A stretch of 64,000 bases of DNA from Pseudokineococcus lusitanus (lineage in GTDB: Bacteria > Actinomycetota > Actinomycetes > Actinomycetales > Quadrisphaeraceae): positions 248,001 to 312,000 of the forward strand of contig NZ_RJKN01000006.1 in the NCBI RefSeq assembly GCF_003751265.1, read 5' to 3'. Position 1 is the stretch's first letter; every line of letters begins with the position of its first letter. The position numbers were made by a program, and so were the translations under genes. The notes under the pieces were generated by a model that saw only the letters and a program-made list of their open reading frames with translations, searched no databases and was not told the DNA's origin. Shown here piece after piece: positions 1-7,341 of this stretch.

Positions 1-2
1 CG

Positions 3-233
3 GGGTTCGTCGTCTCCCGCGCCGTCGGCGGCGCCGTCGTCCGCAACCGCGTCCGGCGCCGGCTGCAGCACCTCGTGGCCGCCCGGCTCGACGGGCTGCC
101 CCCCGGCACCGAGCTCGTCGTCCGGGCGCTCCCGCCGGCCGCCGACGCCGACGGGGCCCGGCTCGCCGAGGACCTCGACGGCGCGCTGAGGTCCGCCTCG
201 CGCCGGCGTGCCCGCCGGGCGGGGACGCCGTGA
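3..233 (+). CDS. rnpA: Ribonuclease P protein component, C-terminal part (partial at window edge)
   Basis: The reading frame is open from base 3 to the TGA at 231-233. It encodes the end of a small basic protein with the pattern [21 protein letters not shown]. This is the RNR motif and following helix of RnpA, which binds the RNase P RNA and helps position pre-tRNA for 5' leader removal. The start and about the first 40 residues lie left of the window. Its last codons overlap the GTG start of yidD by 4 nt (GTGA), so the two are translationally coupled. The neighbouring yidD, yidC and jag genes give the classic order after rpmH, which would lie just outside the window. Confidence 0.93.
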   Translation, partial: GFVVSRAVGGAVVRNRVRRRLQHLVAARLDGLPPGTELVVRALPPAADADGARLAEDLDGALRSASRRRARRAGTP

Positions 234-559
234 GGAGCGGCGACGCCGTGCGGGCGGACGCCGGGACGCGGGAGGCCCGGGTCACGGCGCGGCCGGCCGG
301 CCCCGCCGCCGTCCCGGCCCGCGTCCTACGGGGCCTCGTCCGGGCCTGGCAGCTCGTCGTGTCGCCCTGGTACCCGCCGGTGTGCCGCTTCTACCCGTCG
401 TGCTCGGCGTACGCCGTCCGCGCCCTCGAGGAGCACGGCGCCGTCCGGGGGACGCTCCTGGCGGCACGGCGGCTCGCGCGGTGCCACCCCTGGAACTCCG
501 GGGGGGTCGACCACGTCCCTCCGAGGGGGTCGCCGGACCGCCCCTCCCCGCAGGCCTGA
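230..559 (+). CDS. yidD: Membrane protein insertion efficiency factor YidD
   Basis: A 109-residue protein whose C-terminal half carries the family signature. This runs [11 protein letters not shown], then E-H-G, then a basic stretch ending R-L-A-R-C-H-P-W, then G-G-V-D-H-V-P. YidD is a small membrane-associated protein thought to help YidC insert inner-membrane proteins. The GTG start overlaps the rnpA stop by 4 nt. The first 30 or so residues are a variable Ala/Arg/Gly-rich extension. The usual D-P-V-P at the end of the family motif is D-H-V-P here, a mild change. It is followed after 95 nt by yidC. Confidence 0.92.
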   Translation: MRSGDAVRADAGTREARVTARPAGPAAVPARVLRGLVRAWQLVVSPWYPPVCRFYPSCSAYAVRALEEHGAVRGTLLAARRLARCHPWNSGGVDHVPPRGSPDRPSPQA

Positions 560-654
560 CGCCGGCACCCCGGCGTCGACCCCTCGTCCCGCCCGGCCCA
601 CCACGACCGCTCCCGGACCCGCCGGCCCGCGGTCGACCACCTCGGCAGGAGACC

Positions 655-1878
655 ATGCAGCTCGGTTTTCTCTACCCCATCGAACTCGTCGTCGCCTGGA
701 TCATGGTCGGGGCGCACGACCTGCTGACGGCCGCCGGCCTGTCCGCCACCTCCGGCGTGACGTGGGCCCTGTCGATCGTCTCGCTCGTCGTGGTGATCCG
801 GATCGTCCTCATCCCGCTGTTCGTCAAGCAGATCAAGGCGTCGCGCGGCATGCAGCTCGTCGCGCCCGAGGTCAAGCGGATCCAGGCCAAGTACAAGAAC
901 AAGAAGGACCCGGCCTCGCGTCAGAAGATGACCGAGGAGACGATGGCGGCCTACAAGAAGGCCGGCACCAACCCCTTCGCGTCGTGCCTGCCGATCCTCC
1001 TGCAGATGCCGATCTTCTTCGCGCTCTTCCAGGTCCTCAACGGCCTGAGCGCGATCGCCACCGGCGCCCGCGAGCCGATCGGCCGCATGACGCAGGAGGT
1101 CGCGGCGCAGGCGGAGGCCTCCACGCTCCTCGGCGCGCCCCTGTCGTCGACCTTCCTCGGCAGCGACGACGTCACGACGAAGGTCGTCACGGTCCTGCTC
1201 ATCGTCCTCATGTCGGCGACGACCTTCACGACCCAGCGCCAGCTGATGATGAAGAACATGCCGGCCTCCATGGCCGACAACCCGATGGCGCAGCAGCAGA
1301 AGATCCTCCTGTACGTCCTGCCGCTCGTCTTCGCCGTCACGGGCGTCAACTTCCCCATCGGCGTCCTGCTCTACTGGCTCACGACGAACCTGTGGTCGAT
1401 GGGCCAGCAGTTCTACGTCATCCGCAACATGCCCGCGCCGGGCTCCGAGGCCGAGACGAAGCTGCTCGAGCGCAAGGCCCGCAAGAAGGGCGTCACCGTC
1501 GCCGAGCTCACGGGCGACGCGCCCACGGGGCCCGCGGCGGCCGCCGACGGGGCCCCCCGTGGTCAGCGCGTCCAGCCGCGCCGCAAGGACCGCCAGCGCA
1601 GGCCGGGCACCCCGCAGGGCACGGACGGCACGGCGGACGGCGCCGGGACGGGCGACGCCGCGGCCCCCGTCGACGGGACGCCGGGCACGGGCGGCGCCAA
1701 GGGGCCGAAGGGCACGAAGGGCACGCCCGGCGGGGAGGGCACGGACGGCGGGGCCCGCCCCGCCGACGGGCCGTCGTCCCCGCGCGGGGCGTCGGGACGA
1801 CCGGCCGGGAGCGGCAGCGCCCGCCGTCGGCCGTCGTCGTCGCGGCCCGGCCAGGGCCGCGGCGCCCGGCGCGCCTGA
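655..1878 (+). CDS. yidC: Membrane protein insertase YidC (Oxa1/Alb3 family)
   Basis: A 407-residue polytopic protein that inserts and folds inner-membrane proteins alone or with SecYEG. The ATG at 655 follows an AGGAGA ribosome site at 647-652; the open frame further upstream overlaps yidD in another phase and is not used. Visible parts are an N-terminal segment (M-Q-L-G-F-L-Y-P-I-E), a first hydrophobic span near residue 40, and the cytoplasmic basic loop with K-Y-K-N-K-K-D. The conserved N-P-F-A-S-C-L-P-I-L-L-Q-M-P-I-F-F-A-L follows, and then three further membrane spans. After about residue 270 comes a 130-residue hydrophilic tail rich in Gly, Pro, Lys and Arg, typical of actinobacterial YidC and probably ribosome-contacting. 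It lacks the large periplasmic domain of proteobacterial YidC. Confidence 0.95.
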   Translation: MQLGFLYPIELVVAWIMVGAHDLLTAAGLSATSGVTWALSIVSLVVVIRIVLIPLFVKQIKASRGMQLVAPEVKRIQAKYKNKKDPASRQKMTEETMAAYKKAGTNPFASCLPILLQMPIFFALFQVLNGLSAIATGAREPIGRMTQEVAAQAEASTLLGAPLSSTFLGSDDVTTKVVTVLLIVLMSATTFTTQRQLMMKNMPASMADNPMAQQQKILLYVLPLVFAVTGVNFPIGVLLYWLTTNLWSMGQQFYVIRNMPAPGSEAETKLLERKARKKGVTVAELTGDAPTGPAAAADGAPRGQRVQPRRKDRQRRPGTPQGTDGTADGAGTGDAAAPVDGTPGTGGAKGPKGTKGTPGGEGTDGGARPADGPSSPRGASGRPAGSGSARRRPSSSRPGQGRGARRA

Positions 1879-2021
1879 CCGCCCGGCACCGCACCAGCAG
1901 GGCCCCGCGTCGAGGCGGGGCGCAGGACGGCACGGCGGGACCCGGCCCGGGCGACGGCGCCCGGGCCGGCCCGCCCCGCACCCTTCCCCCGGCAGCACGG
2001 GGGCACGACGGAGGAGAGCGC

Positions 2022-2597
2022 ATGAGCACGGCGGACAGCACGGGGACCGCGGCGGAGCGGCCCGAGGACGGCACGGCCGCGGCGGCCGTGGACGCGTCGG
2101 CGTCGGAGCAGGCGCCGGCGGGCGACCGCCGCGCCCGCCTCGAGGAGGAGGGCGACGTCGCGGCCGACTACCTCGAGGAGCTGCTCGACATCGCCGACCT
2201 CGACGGCGACATCGACATCGACGTCGCGGACGGCCGCGCCGCGGTCTCGGTCGTGGCCGAGGACGCGCCCGGCTCCCTCACCCGGCTCGTCGGCCCCGAG
2301 GGCGAGGTCCTCGAGGCGCTCCAGGAGCTGACCCGCCTCGCGGTGCAGACGCGGACGGGCGAGCGCAGCCGGCTCGTCCTCGACGTCGGCGGCTACCGCG
2401 ACCAGCGCCGGGGGGTGCTCACGCGGCTGGCGCAGGACGCCGTCGAGGAGGTCCGCGGCGGTGCGGCGGCCGTGCACCTGGACCCCATGAACCCCTACGA
2501 GCGCAAGGTCGTCCACGACGTCGTCGCCGAGGCGGGCCTCGTGTCGGAGTCCGAGGGGCTCGCCGACCGCCGGCACGTCGTGGTGACGGCGTCCTGA
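2022..2597 (+). CDS. Jag/KhpB-like RNA-binding protein (KH and R3H domains)
   Basis: A 191-residue acidic protein encoded between yidC and rsmG, the standard place for Jag (KhpB). Residues 1-45 are an Ala/Glu-rich leader. A KH-like domain follows (around 55-130, with G-P-E-G-E-V-L-E-A-L-Q-E-L-T-R-L). The R3H domain is at the end (P-Y-E-R-K-V-V-H, with the Arg and His three residues apart that name the family). It presumably binds RNA and affects envelope synthesis and division, as in other Gram-positives. The N-terminal Jag_N domain of firmicute proteins is absent, as is usual in actinobacteria. The ATG has a GGAGGAG ribosome site at 2010-2016. Confidence 0.9.
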   Translation: MSTADSTGTAAERPEDGTAAAAVDASASEQAPAGDRRARLEEEGDVAADYLEELLDIADLDGDIDIDVADGRAAVSVVAEDAPGSLTRLVGPEGEVLEALQELTRLAVQTRTGERSRLVLDVGGYRDQRRGVLTRLAQDAVEEVRGGAAAVHLDPMNPYERKVVHDVVAEAGLVSESEGLADRRHVVVTAS

Positions 2598-2680
2598 GCG
2601 GCACGCAGGGCGCGGGCGGCCCCGCCGTCCCGGCGGAGGACGGCGGGCTGCCGCCGGAGCCCCCGGAGGCGGCCCGGGTC

Positions 2681-3316
2681 ATGGGCGCCGGGCTGGAGCA
2701 GGCGCGCCGGCTCGTCGCCGAGCTGGCGGGCGAGGGCGTCCTCCGCGGCGTCGTCGGCCCGCGGGAGGTGCCGCGCCTGTGGACCCGGCACGTCCTCAAC
2801 TGCGCCGTGCTCGGGGAGCTCGTCCCCGAGGGCGTCCGGGTCCTCGACGTCGGCAGCGGCGCCGGGCTGCCCGGGCTGGTCCTCGCCATGGCCCGCCCCG
2901 ACCTCGAGCTCGTCCTCGTCGACTCGCTCCAGCGGCGGGTGGCCTGGCTCGAGCACGCCGTGCGCGTCGTCGACGGCGCCGGTATCGCCCCCGCGCTGCG
3001 GGTGCGCGTCGTGCGGGCTCGCGCCGAGGAGCTCGTCGGGCGGGAGAGCGCCGACGTCGTGACGTCCCGCGCCGTCGCCCCGCTCGACCGCCTGGCCCGG
3101 TGGTGCGCGCCGCTGACGGCGCCCGGCGGCCAGGTCCTGGCCATCAAGGGCTCCTCGGCGGCCGACGAGGTCGTCGAGCACCGGGCCGCCGTGGCGCGGG
3201 CCGGCCTGCTCGAGCCCGAGGTCGTCACCTGCGGCGACGGGGTGCTGGACGAGGTCACCACCGTCGTCCGGGCTAGGGTCGGGGACCGCCGACCGGCCCG
3301 GCGCCGGCGCGGCTGA
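2681..3316 (+). CDS. rsmG: 16S rRNA (guanine(527)-N(7))-methyltransferase RsmG
   Basis: RsmG (GidB) methylates G527 of 16S rRNA with S-adenosylmethionine; its loss is known to cause low-level streptomycin resistance. Visible motifs are G-P-R-E-V-P-R-L-W-x-R-H-x-L-N-C-A-V, the SAM-binding V-L-D-V-G-S-G-A-G-L-P-G-L, and T-S-R-A-V-A-P-L-D with A-I-K-G-S. From the ATG at 2681 the protein has 211 residues. The conserved P-P-E-P-P-E-A-A-R segment is encoded in frame upstream of that ATG, where no ATG, GTG or TTG exists. A CTG at 2594-2596 overlapping the jag stop (CTGA) would give 240 residues and is a plausible true start. The 3' end holds a possible parA promoter. Confidence 0.92.
   Translation: MGAGLEQARRLVAELAGEGVLRGVVGPREVPRLWTRHVLNCAVLGELVPEGVRVLDVGSGAGLPGLVLAMARPDLELVLVDSLQRRVAWLEHAVRVVDGAGIAPALRVRVVRARAEELVGRESADVVTSRAVAPLDRLARWCAPLTAPGGQVLAIKGSSAADEVVEHRAAVARAGLLEPEVVTCGDGVLDEVTTVVRARVGDRRPARRRRG
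3274..3279 (+). promoter_or_regulatory. Possible -10 element for parA
   Basis: TAGGGT near the end of rsmG, about 320 bp before the preferred parA start at 3597. It matches the actinobacterial TAnnnT pattern. No convincing -35 is visible, so this is a suggestion only. Transcription from here would run through the parS site at 3570. Confidence 0.3.
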
Positions 3317-3569
3317 CGTCCGCGCCGTCCCGCCGGGGCCCGGCACGGGCGAGGTGGTGGCAGGACGAGGGCGTGGGCCGGGAGGCCGGCGCGGTGGAGG
3401 TGCGGCGCAGGTGCGGGGACTCCCCTCAGCCGGGACGGCAGCGACGACGGCAGGAGCCGGGACGCCGCCGACGGCGCCGGTCGACCCTGCAGGGACGTCG
3501 GCGGCGCCGGTCGGCTGGCAGCCCCTCGCGGCCTCGGGCCCCCGGCCCGGTGAGCTCGGCTGGCCGGCC

Positions 3570-3583
3570 GTTCCACGTGGAAC
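3570..3583. promoter_or_regulatory. parS centromere site (perfect palindrome)
   Basis: GTTCCACGTGGAAC is a perfect 14-bp palindrome of the near-universal ParB-binding parS type (GTTTCACGTGAAAC). It lies 13 bp before the preferred parA start. ParB loads here as a CTP-dependent clamp to build the partition complex. The same 14-mer occurs twice more at 6488 and 6528. Confidence 0.9.
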
Positions 3584-3596
3584 GGCGATCGCCGAG

Positions 3597-5084
3597 GTGA
3601 CCGAGGCCGTCCACGGCCGTGCGGTCCCGTCGTCCGACGACGGCGTGGGCGGGGTCCCCGGACCCGTGGGGACGGACGCGACCTCGACGGCCGACGTCCC
3701 GCCCGCGCGGCCGCCCGCGGAGGCAGCCGTCGACGCGACGGCTGACGGGGTGGCCGCGTCCGACGGCGGCACGCCGAGCGACGACCCGGAGGCCCCGGAC
3801 GTCGCGGAGGCCCCGGACGTCCCCGAGCCCCCGGACGTCCTGGCGGTCCCGGTCGACGGCGTGCCGGACGACGTCGCCGCCCTCGAGGCCGACGCCCTCC
3901 GCGTCGCGGTCGCCGCGGCCACGGCGTCCGGCGAGTCGGCCCCCGTCACCGCCCGCGTCGGCGGGGCGGACGAGGACGACCCCGCGAGCGGCGTGGCGTC
4001 CGCCCCCGCCGTCCCTCCGACGGACCCCGCGCCCGGGACGCGCGACACCGCGGCCGCGGCCGCCCCCCTCGCGTCGGCGGCCCCGACCGCGGACGGCGAC
4101 GACCCCGCGGCCGTGCTGACGGCGGCCGAGATCGCCGGCGAGGAGGACGCCCGCCGGGCGGAGCTCGCCGGGTCCCTGCCCGACGGCGACGACCTCACCC
4201 CGCTCGCCCGCGAGGTGGCCGAGGACGCCCGTCGCCGCATCGAGCTCCACGGGCGTCCCATCGCCGCCCCGCCGCGGACCCGGGTGCTGACGGTGGCGAA
4301 CCAGAAGGGCGGGGTCGGCAAGACGACGACGACCGTCAACGTCGCCGCCGCCCTGGCGCAGGCCGGCCTGCGCGTCGTCGTCCTCGACAGCGACCCGCAG
4401 GGCAACGCCTCGACGGCGCTGGGCGTCGAGCACCACAGCGACGTCGTCGGCCTCTACGACGTGCTCGTCGACGAGGTCCCGCTCGAGGACGTCCTGCAGC
4501 CCTGCCCGGACGTCCCCGGGCTGCTCTGCGCGCCCGCGACCATCGACCTGGCCGGTGCGGAGATCGAGCTGGTCTCGATGGTGGCGCGCGAGACGCGGCT
4601 GCGGTCGGCCGTGCAGGGCTACCTCGACCGGCTGCGCGCCGCGGGCGAGCCGGCCCCCGACTACGTCTTCGTCGACTGCCCGCCCAGCCTCGGGCTCCTC
4701 ACGCTCAACGCCTTCGTCTGCGCCGAGGAGGTGCTCATCCCGATCCAGTGCGAGTACTACGCGCTCGAGGGGCTGAGCCAGCTGCTGAAGAACATCTCGA
4801 TGATCACGCGGCACCTCAACCCGGGCCTGCACGTCTCGTCCATCCTCCTCACCATGTACGACGCCCGGACCCGGCTGGCGGCGCAGGTGGCCGAGGAGGT
4901 GCGCGAGCACTTCCCCGAGCAGGTGCTCGGCACGACGGTGCCGCGGTCCGTCCGCGTGTCGGAGGCGCCCTCGTACGGCCAGACCGTGATGACCTACGAC
5001 CCTGGCTCGAGCGGCGCGCTGTCCTACCTGGCGGCCGCGCGCGAGCTGGCCGAGCGGCTGCCGCGGGCCTCCGCCCGCGCCTGA
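3597..5084 (+). CDS. parA: Chromosome partitioning ATPase ParA (Soj) with long N-terminal extension
   Basis: The C-terminal two thirds are a typical ParA. There is a deviant Walker A (K-G-G-V-G-K-T, Lys about residue 242), D-S-D-P-Q-G-N-A-S, and a Walker B-like region Y-V-F-V-D-C-P-P-S-L-G. L-I-P-I-Q-C-E-Y-Y-A-L-E-G and V-P-R-S-V-R-V-S-E-A-P-S follow. ParA binds DNA non-specifically and moves ParB-parS complexes. The frame is open from a GTG at 3354, but codons from 3354 to about 3590 have many A/T third positions and include parS, so GTG 3597 is preferred (495 residues). Even then about 225 Asp/Ala/Pro/Glu-rich, probably disordered residues precede the ATPase. It is followed after 81 bp by parB. 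Confidence 0.93.
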   Translation: MTEAVHGRAVPSSDDGVGGVPGPVGTDATSTADVPPARPPAEAAVDATADGVAASDGGTPSDDPEAPDVAEAPDVPEPPDVLAVPVDGVPDDVAALEADALRVAVAAATASGESAPVTARVGGADEDDPASGVASAPAVPPTDPAPGTRDTAAAAAPLASAAPTADGDDPAAVLTAAEIAGEEDARRAELAGSLPDGDDLTPLAREVAEDARRRIELHGRPIAAPPRTRVLTVANQKGGVGKTTTTVNVAAALAQAGLRVVVLDSDPQGNASTALGVEHHSDVVGLYDVLVDEVPLEDVLQPCPDVPGLLCAPATIDLAGAEIELVSMVARETRLRSAVQGYLDRLRAAGEPAPDYVFVDCPPSLGLLTLNAFVCAEEVLIPIQCEYYALEGLSQLLKNISMITRHLNPGLHVSSILLTMYDARTRLAAQVAEEVREHFPEQVLGTTVPRSVRVSEAPSYGQTVMTYDPGSSGALSYLAAARELAERLPRASARA

Positions 5085-5165
5085 CCGGCCGGTCCCCGCG
5101 GGGGCCGACGACCGGGTCGCCCGCCGGGCGCCCGGCAGCACGACCGAGCGACAGGAGCAGGGGAC

Positions 5166-6293
5166 GTGGCGGACCGACGACGTGGGCTGGGACGAGGGCT
5201 CGGGGCGCTGATCCCCGCCGGGCCCGAGGGCGACCGGCCCAGCGACGTGTTCTTCCGGGCGCCCGAGCCGCGCGAGGGCGCGTCGGACGTCGCGTCGGCG
5301 CCCGAAGCCGCGCCACGCCGGCCGGAGGACACCGGCCCGCCGCCGGCCGACGCCGCGCCCGCCGCGGCGCCGTCGGCGGACGACGAGCCGGCGCTCGTGG
5401 GTGTCCCGGGCGTCCGGCTCGCCGAGGTCCGCCTCGACGACGTCCGGCCCAACCCCCGCCAGCCCCGCCAGGTCTTCGACGAGGACGACCTCGCGGAGCT
5501 CGAGCAGTCCATCCGCGAGGTCGGCGTCCTGCAGCCGGTCGTCGTCCGCCCCGTCCCCGCCGACGAGGTCGACGGCGGCGCACGCTTCGAGCTCGTCATG
5601 GGCGAGCGGCGCTGGCGGGCGAGCCGTCAGGCGGGGCTCGAGTCCGTGCCGGCCATCGTCCGGGGCACCGAGGACGACGACCTCCTCCGCGACGCGCTGC
5701 TGGAGAACCTCCACCGCAGCGAGCTCAACCCGCTCGAGGAGGCGGCCGCCTACGGGCAGCTCCTCGAGGACTTCGGCTGCACGCACGACGAGCTGGCCCG
5801 ACGGATCGGCCGCTCGCGGCCGCAGATCTCCAACACGCTGCGCCTGCTGCGGCTGCCGCCGCTCGTGCAGCGCCGCGTCGCCGCGGGGGTCCTCTCCGCC
5901 GGCCACGCCCGTGCCCTCCTGGGGCTCGGGGACGCCGCGGCCATGGAGCGGTTGGCGCAGCGCGTCGTCGCGGAGGGCCTGTCGGTGCGGGCCACGGAGG
6001 AGGCCGTCGCCATGGGCGGCGACCCGACGCCGTCGGCCCCGCGCCGCCGGGCGGCCGCCGCGCCCGACGAGCGCGCGGAGGCCGTCGCCACAGCGCTGGC
6101 GGAGCGGCTCGAGACGCGGGTGACGGTGACGGTCGGCCGGCGGAAGGGCCGTCTGACCGTCGAGTTCGCCGGTACGGAGGACCTGGAGCGGATCGTCGCG
6201 GCCCTGGCGCTCGAGGGCGTCGACGTGACCGCCGGTGGCACCCCCGGCCACGACGCGGTCGCGGGCGAGCCGTCGGGCGCAGGCGCGGCATGA
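5166..6293 (+). CDS. parB: Chromosome partitioning protein ParB (Spo0J family, CTP-dependent clamp)
   Basis: A 375-residue protein starting with R-R-G-L-G-R-G-L-G-A-L-I-P, the ParA-stimulating N-terminal peptide. An acidic linker follows. The ParB/Srx CTPase domain has P-N-P-R-Q-P-R, then G-E-R-R-W-R-A and E-N-L-H-R-S-E-L-N-P-L-E-E-A. Next is the helix-turn-helix (R-S-R-P-Q-I-S-N-T-L-R-L-L-R-L-P) that reads parS, and a C-terminal dimerisation domain with G-R-R-K-G-R-L-T-V-E-F. Start GTG 5166 has an AGGAGCAGGGG ribosome site. Two parS sites sit about 200 bp after the stop. The stop overlaps the start of a small membrane-protein gene (ATGA). Confidence 0.96.
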   Translation: MADRRRGLGRGLGALIPAGPEGDRPSDVFFRAPEPREGASDVASAPEAAPRRPEDTGPPPADAAPAAAPSADDEPALVGVPGVRLAEVRLDDVRPNPRQPRQVFDEDDLAELEQSIREVGVLQPVVVRPVPADEVDGGARFELVMGERRWRASRQAGLESVPAIVRGTEDDDLLRDALLENLHRSELNPLEEAAAYGQLLEDFGCTHDELARRIGRSRPQISNTLRLLRLPPLVQRRVAAGVLSAGHARALLGLGDAAAMERLAQRVVAEGLSVRATEEAVAMGGDPTPSAPRRRAAAAPDERAEAVATALAERLETRVTVTVGRRKGRLTVEFAGTEDLERIVAALALEGVDVTAGGTPGHDAVAGEPSGAGAA

Positions 6294-6472
6294 GCCTGGC
6301 CGGCACGGCGCTGCGGCGGTGGGCCGCCGTCGTCCCCGCACCGCGCACCGCGCGTGGTCGTGCCCTCGTCTCGGTGGCGCTCGGGCTGTCGCTGGGTGCG
6401 GCGGCCACCTTCACGGGTGCCCTGCTGCGTCCGCGCCGCCCGGCCTCGTACGACCCCCGGAGCCCCCGCTGA
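6290..6472 (+). CDS. Small putative membrane protein coupled to parB
   Basis: A 60-residue frame whose ATG overlaps the parB stop (ATGA, 4 nt), which implies translational coupling. It has a basic N-terminus with W-A-A-V-V-P and one predicted membrane span (about residues 26-47: A-L-V-S-V-A-L-G-L-S-L-G-A-A-A-T). A short Arg/Pro-rich tail ends it. The N-in topology expected from the basic start is an inference. I do not recognise a family. It could be a tail-anchored partner of the partition complex or simply a chance frame; the overlap and the hydrophobic segment favour a real gene. Confidence 0.5.
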   Translation: MSLAGTALRRWAAVVPAPRTARGRALVSVALGLSLGAAATFTGALLRPRRPASYDPRSPR

Positions 6473-6487
6473 GGACGGGACGCGGCC

Positions 6488-6501
6488 GTTCCACGTGGAA
6501 C
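6488..6501. promoter_or_regulatory. parS centromere site (perfect palindrome), copy 2
   Basis: GTTCCACGTGGAAC, identical to the site at 3570, in the gap after the small gene downstream of parB. It forms a pair with the copy at 6528, starts 40 bp apart. Confidence 0.92.
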
Positions 6502-6527
6502 GTCGTCGGCAGAGCGGGCGCGCACAC

Positions 6528-6541
6528 GTTCCACGTGGAAC
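6528..6541. promoter_or_regulatory. parS centromere site (perfect palindrome), copy 3
   Basis: GTTCCACGTGGAAC, the second member of the close pair. The sites lie on nearly the same DNA face (about four helical turns apart). Paired parS sites so close together are less common than single ones and may help ParB loading. Confidence 0.92.
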
Positions 6542-6602
6542 AGCGAACCGCTCGTGGGCAGCACGGCGGCACGCCCACAGCCCGGCGGCGCCGGACGCCG
6601 TC

Positions 6603-7316
6603 GTGAGCACGGCCTCGGCGGACGGCGGTCGCAGCACCGGGCCGCTCACCCTCGCGGACGTCGCCTCGCTCCCGGAGCCGTGCCGCGGCTGCGTGCGGTG
6701 GGAGCTGGGCGACGAGGGGCACGACGCCGCGAGGGCCCGGGGTGACAGCGCCTTCGAGAAGGAGGCGTGGCTGTCGCGCACGCTCCTGGAGTGGGGGGCC
6801 GCCGGCCGCGTGGCGCACGAGCACGGCGCCCTCGCCGGCTTCCTCACCTACGCGCCGCCGGCGTACGTCCCCCGCTCGACGGCGATGCCGACGTCCCCCG
6901 TCTCAGCCGACGCCGTGCTCCTCATGACGGGGGGCGTGCTGCCCGGTCACCGCGGGACGGGCCTCGGCCGTGTCCTCGTGCAGGGGGCCGCCAAGGACCT
7001 CACGCAGCGCGGCGTGCGGGCGGTCGAGGCCTTCGCGGCGCGGACGCCCGAGGGGGCTGCCCCCTCCGGCCCCCCGGCGGGACGGGCGTCTGCGGCTCCG
7101 CCCGCGGGACCGCTGGACGTGCCGTCCTCACGCCTCGGCGGCGGGTGCCTCCTGCCGGCGGGGCTGCTGCTCGAGGTGGGATTCGAGGTGGTCCGCGACC
7201 ACGCCGAGGTCCCCCGGCTGCGGCTCGAGCTCCGGACGGCGCTCGGCTGGCGCGAGGACGTCGAGCGCGCCCTCGACCGGATCCTCGCCGACGTGCGGGT
7301 GCCCGCCCTGCGCTGA
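6603..7316 (+). CDS. GNAT family N-acetyltransferase
   Basis: A 237-residue protein. The N-terminus L-A-D-V-A-S-L-P-E-P-C-R-G-C-V-R-W-E-L has a C-x-x-C pair. The acetyl-CoA-binding core is around residues 100-130 (L-M-T-G-G-V-L-P-G-H-R-G-T-G-L-G-R-V-L-V-Q, the Q/R-x-x-G-x-G/A motif). A gene of similar type stands between parB and cwlM in mycobacteria, so its position is conserved. The substrate is unknown. An insertion rich in Gly/Pro/Ala lies at about 145-175. GTG 6603 is chosen because it is the first start after the parS pair. It converges with the cwlM-like gene with only 25 bp between stops. Confidence 0.8.
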   Translation: MSTASADGGRSTGPLTLADVASLPEPCRGCVRWELGDEGHDAARARGDSAFEKEAWLSRTLLEWGAAGRVAHEHGALAGFLTYAPPAYVPRSTAMPTSPVSADAVLLMTGGVLPGHRGTGLGRVLVQGAAKDLTQRGVRAVEAFAARTPEGAAPSGPPAGRASAAPPAGPLDVPSSRLGGGCLLPAGLLLEVGFEVVRDHAEVPRLRLELRTALGWREDVERALDRILADVRVPALR

Positions 7317-7341
7317 GCGCGGCCGACCGCGCCCCGTGCGG

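Noticed and set aside
3354-3596. Upstream part of the parA open frame (GTG 3354) as coding
   Set aside because: Many A/T third positions, unlike the neighbours, and it contains the parS palindrome; a start at 3597 is more likely.
3426-6341. Long minus-strand open frame (about 970 codons) opposite parA-parB
   Set aside because: High GC leaves antisense frames open by chance. The + strand carries clear ParA and ParB motifs and the antisense product has no recognisable domain.
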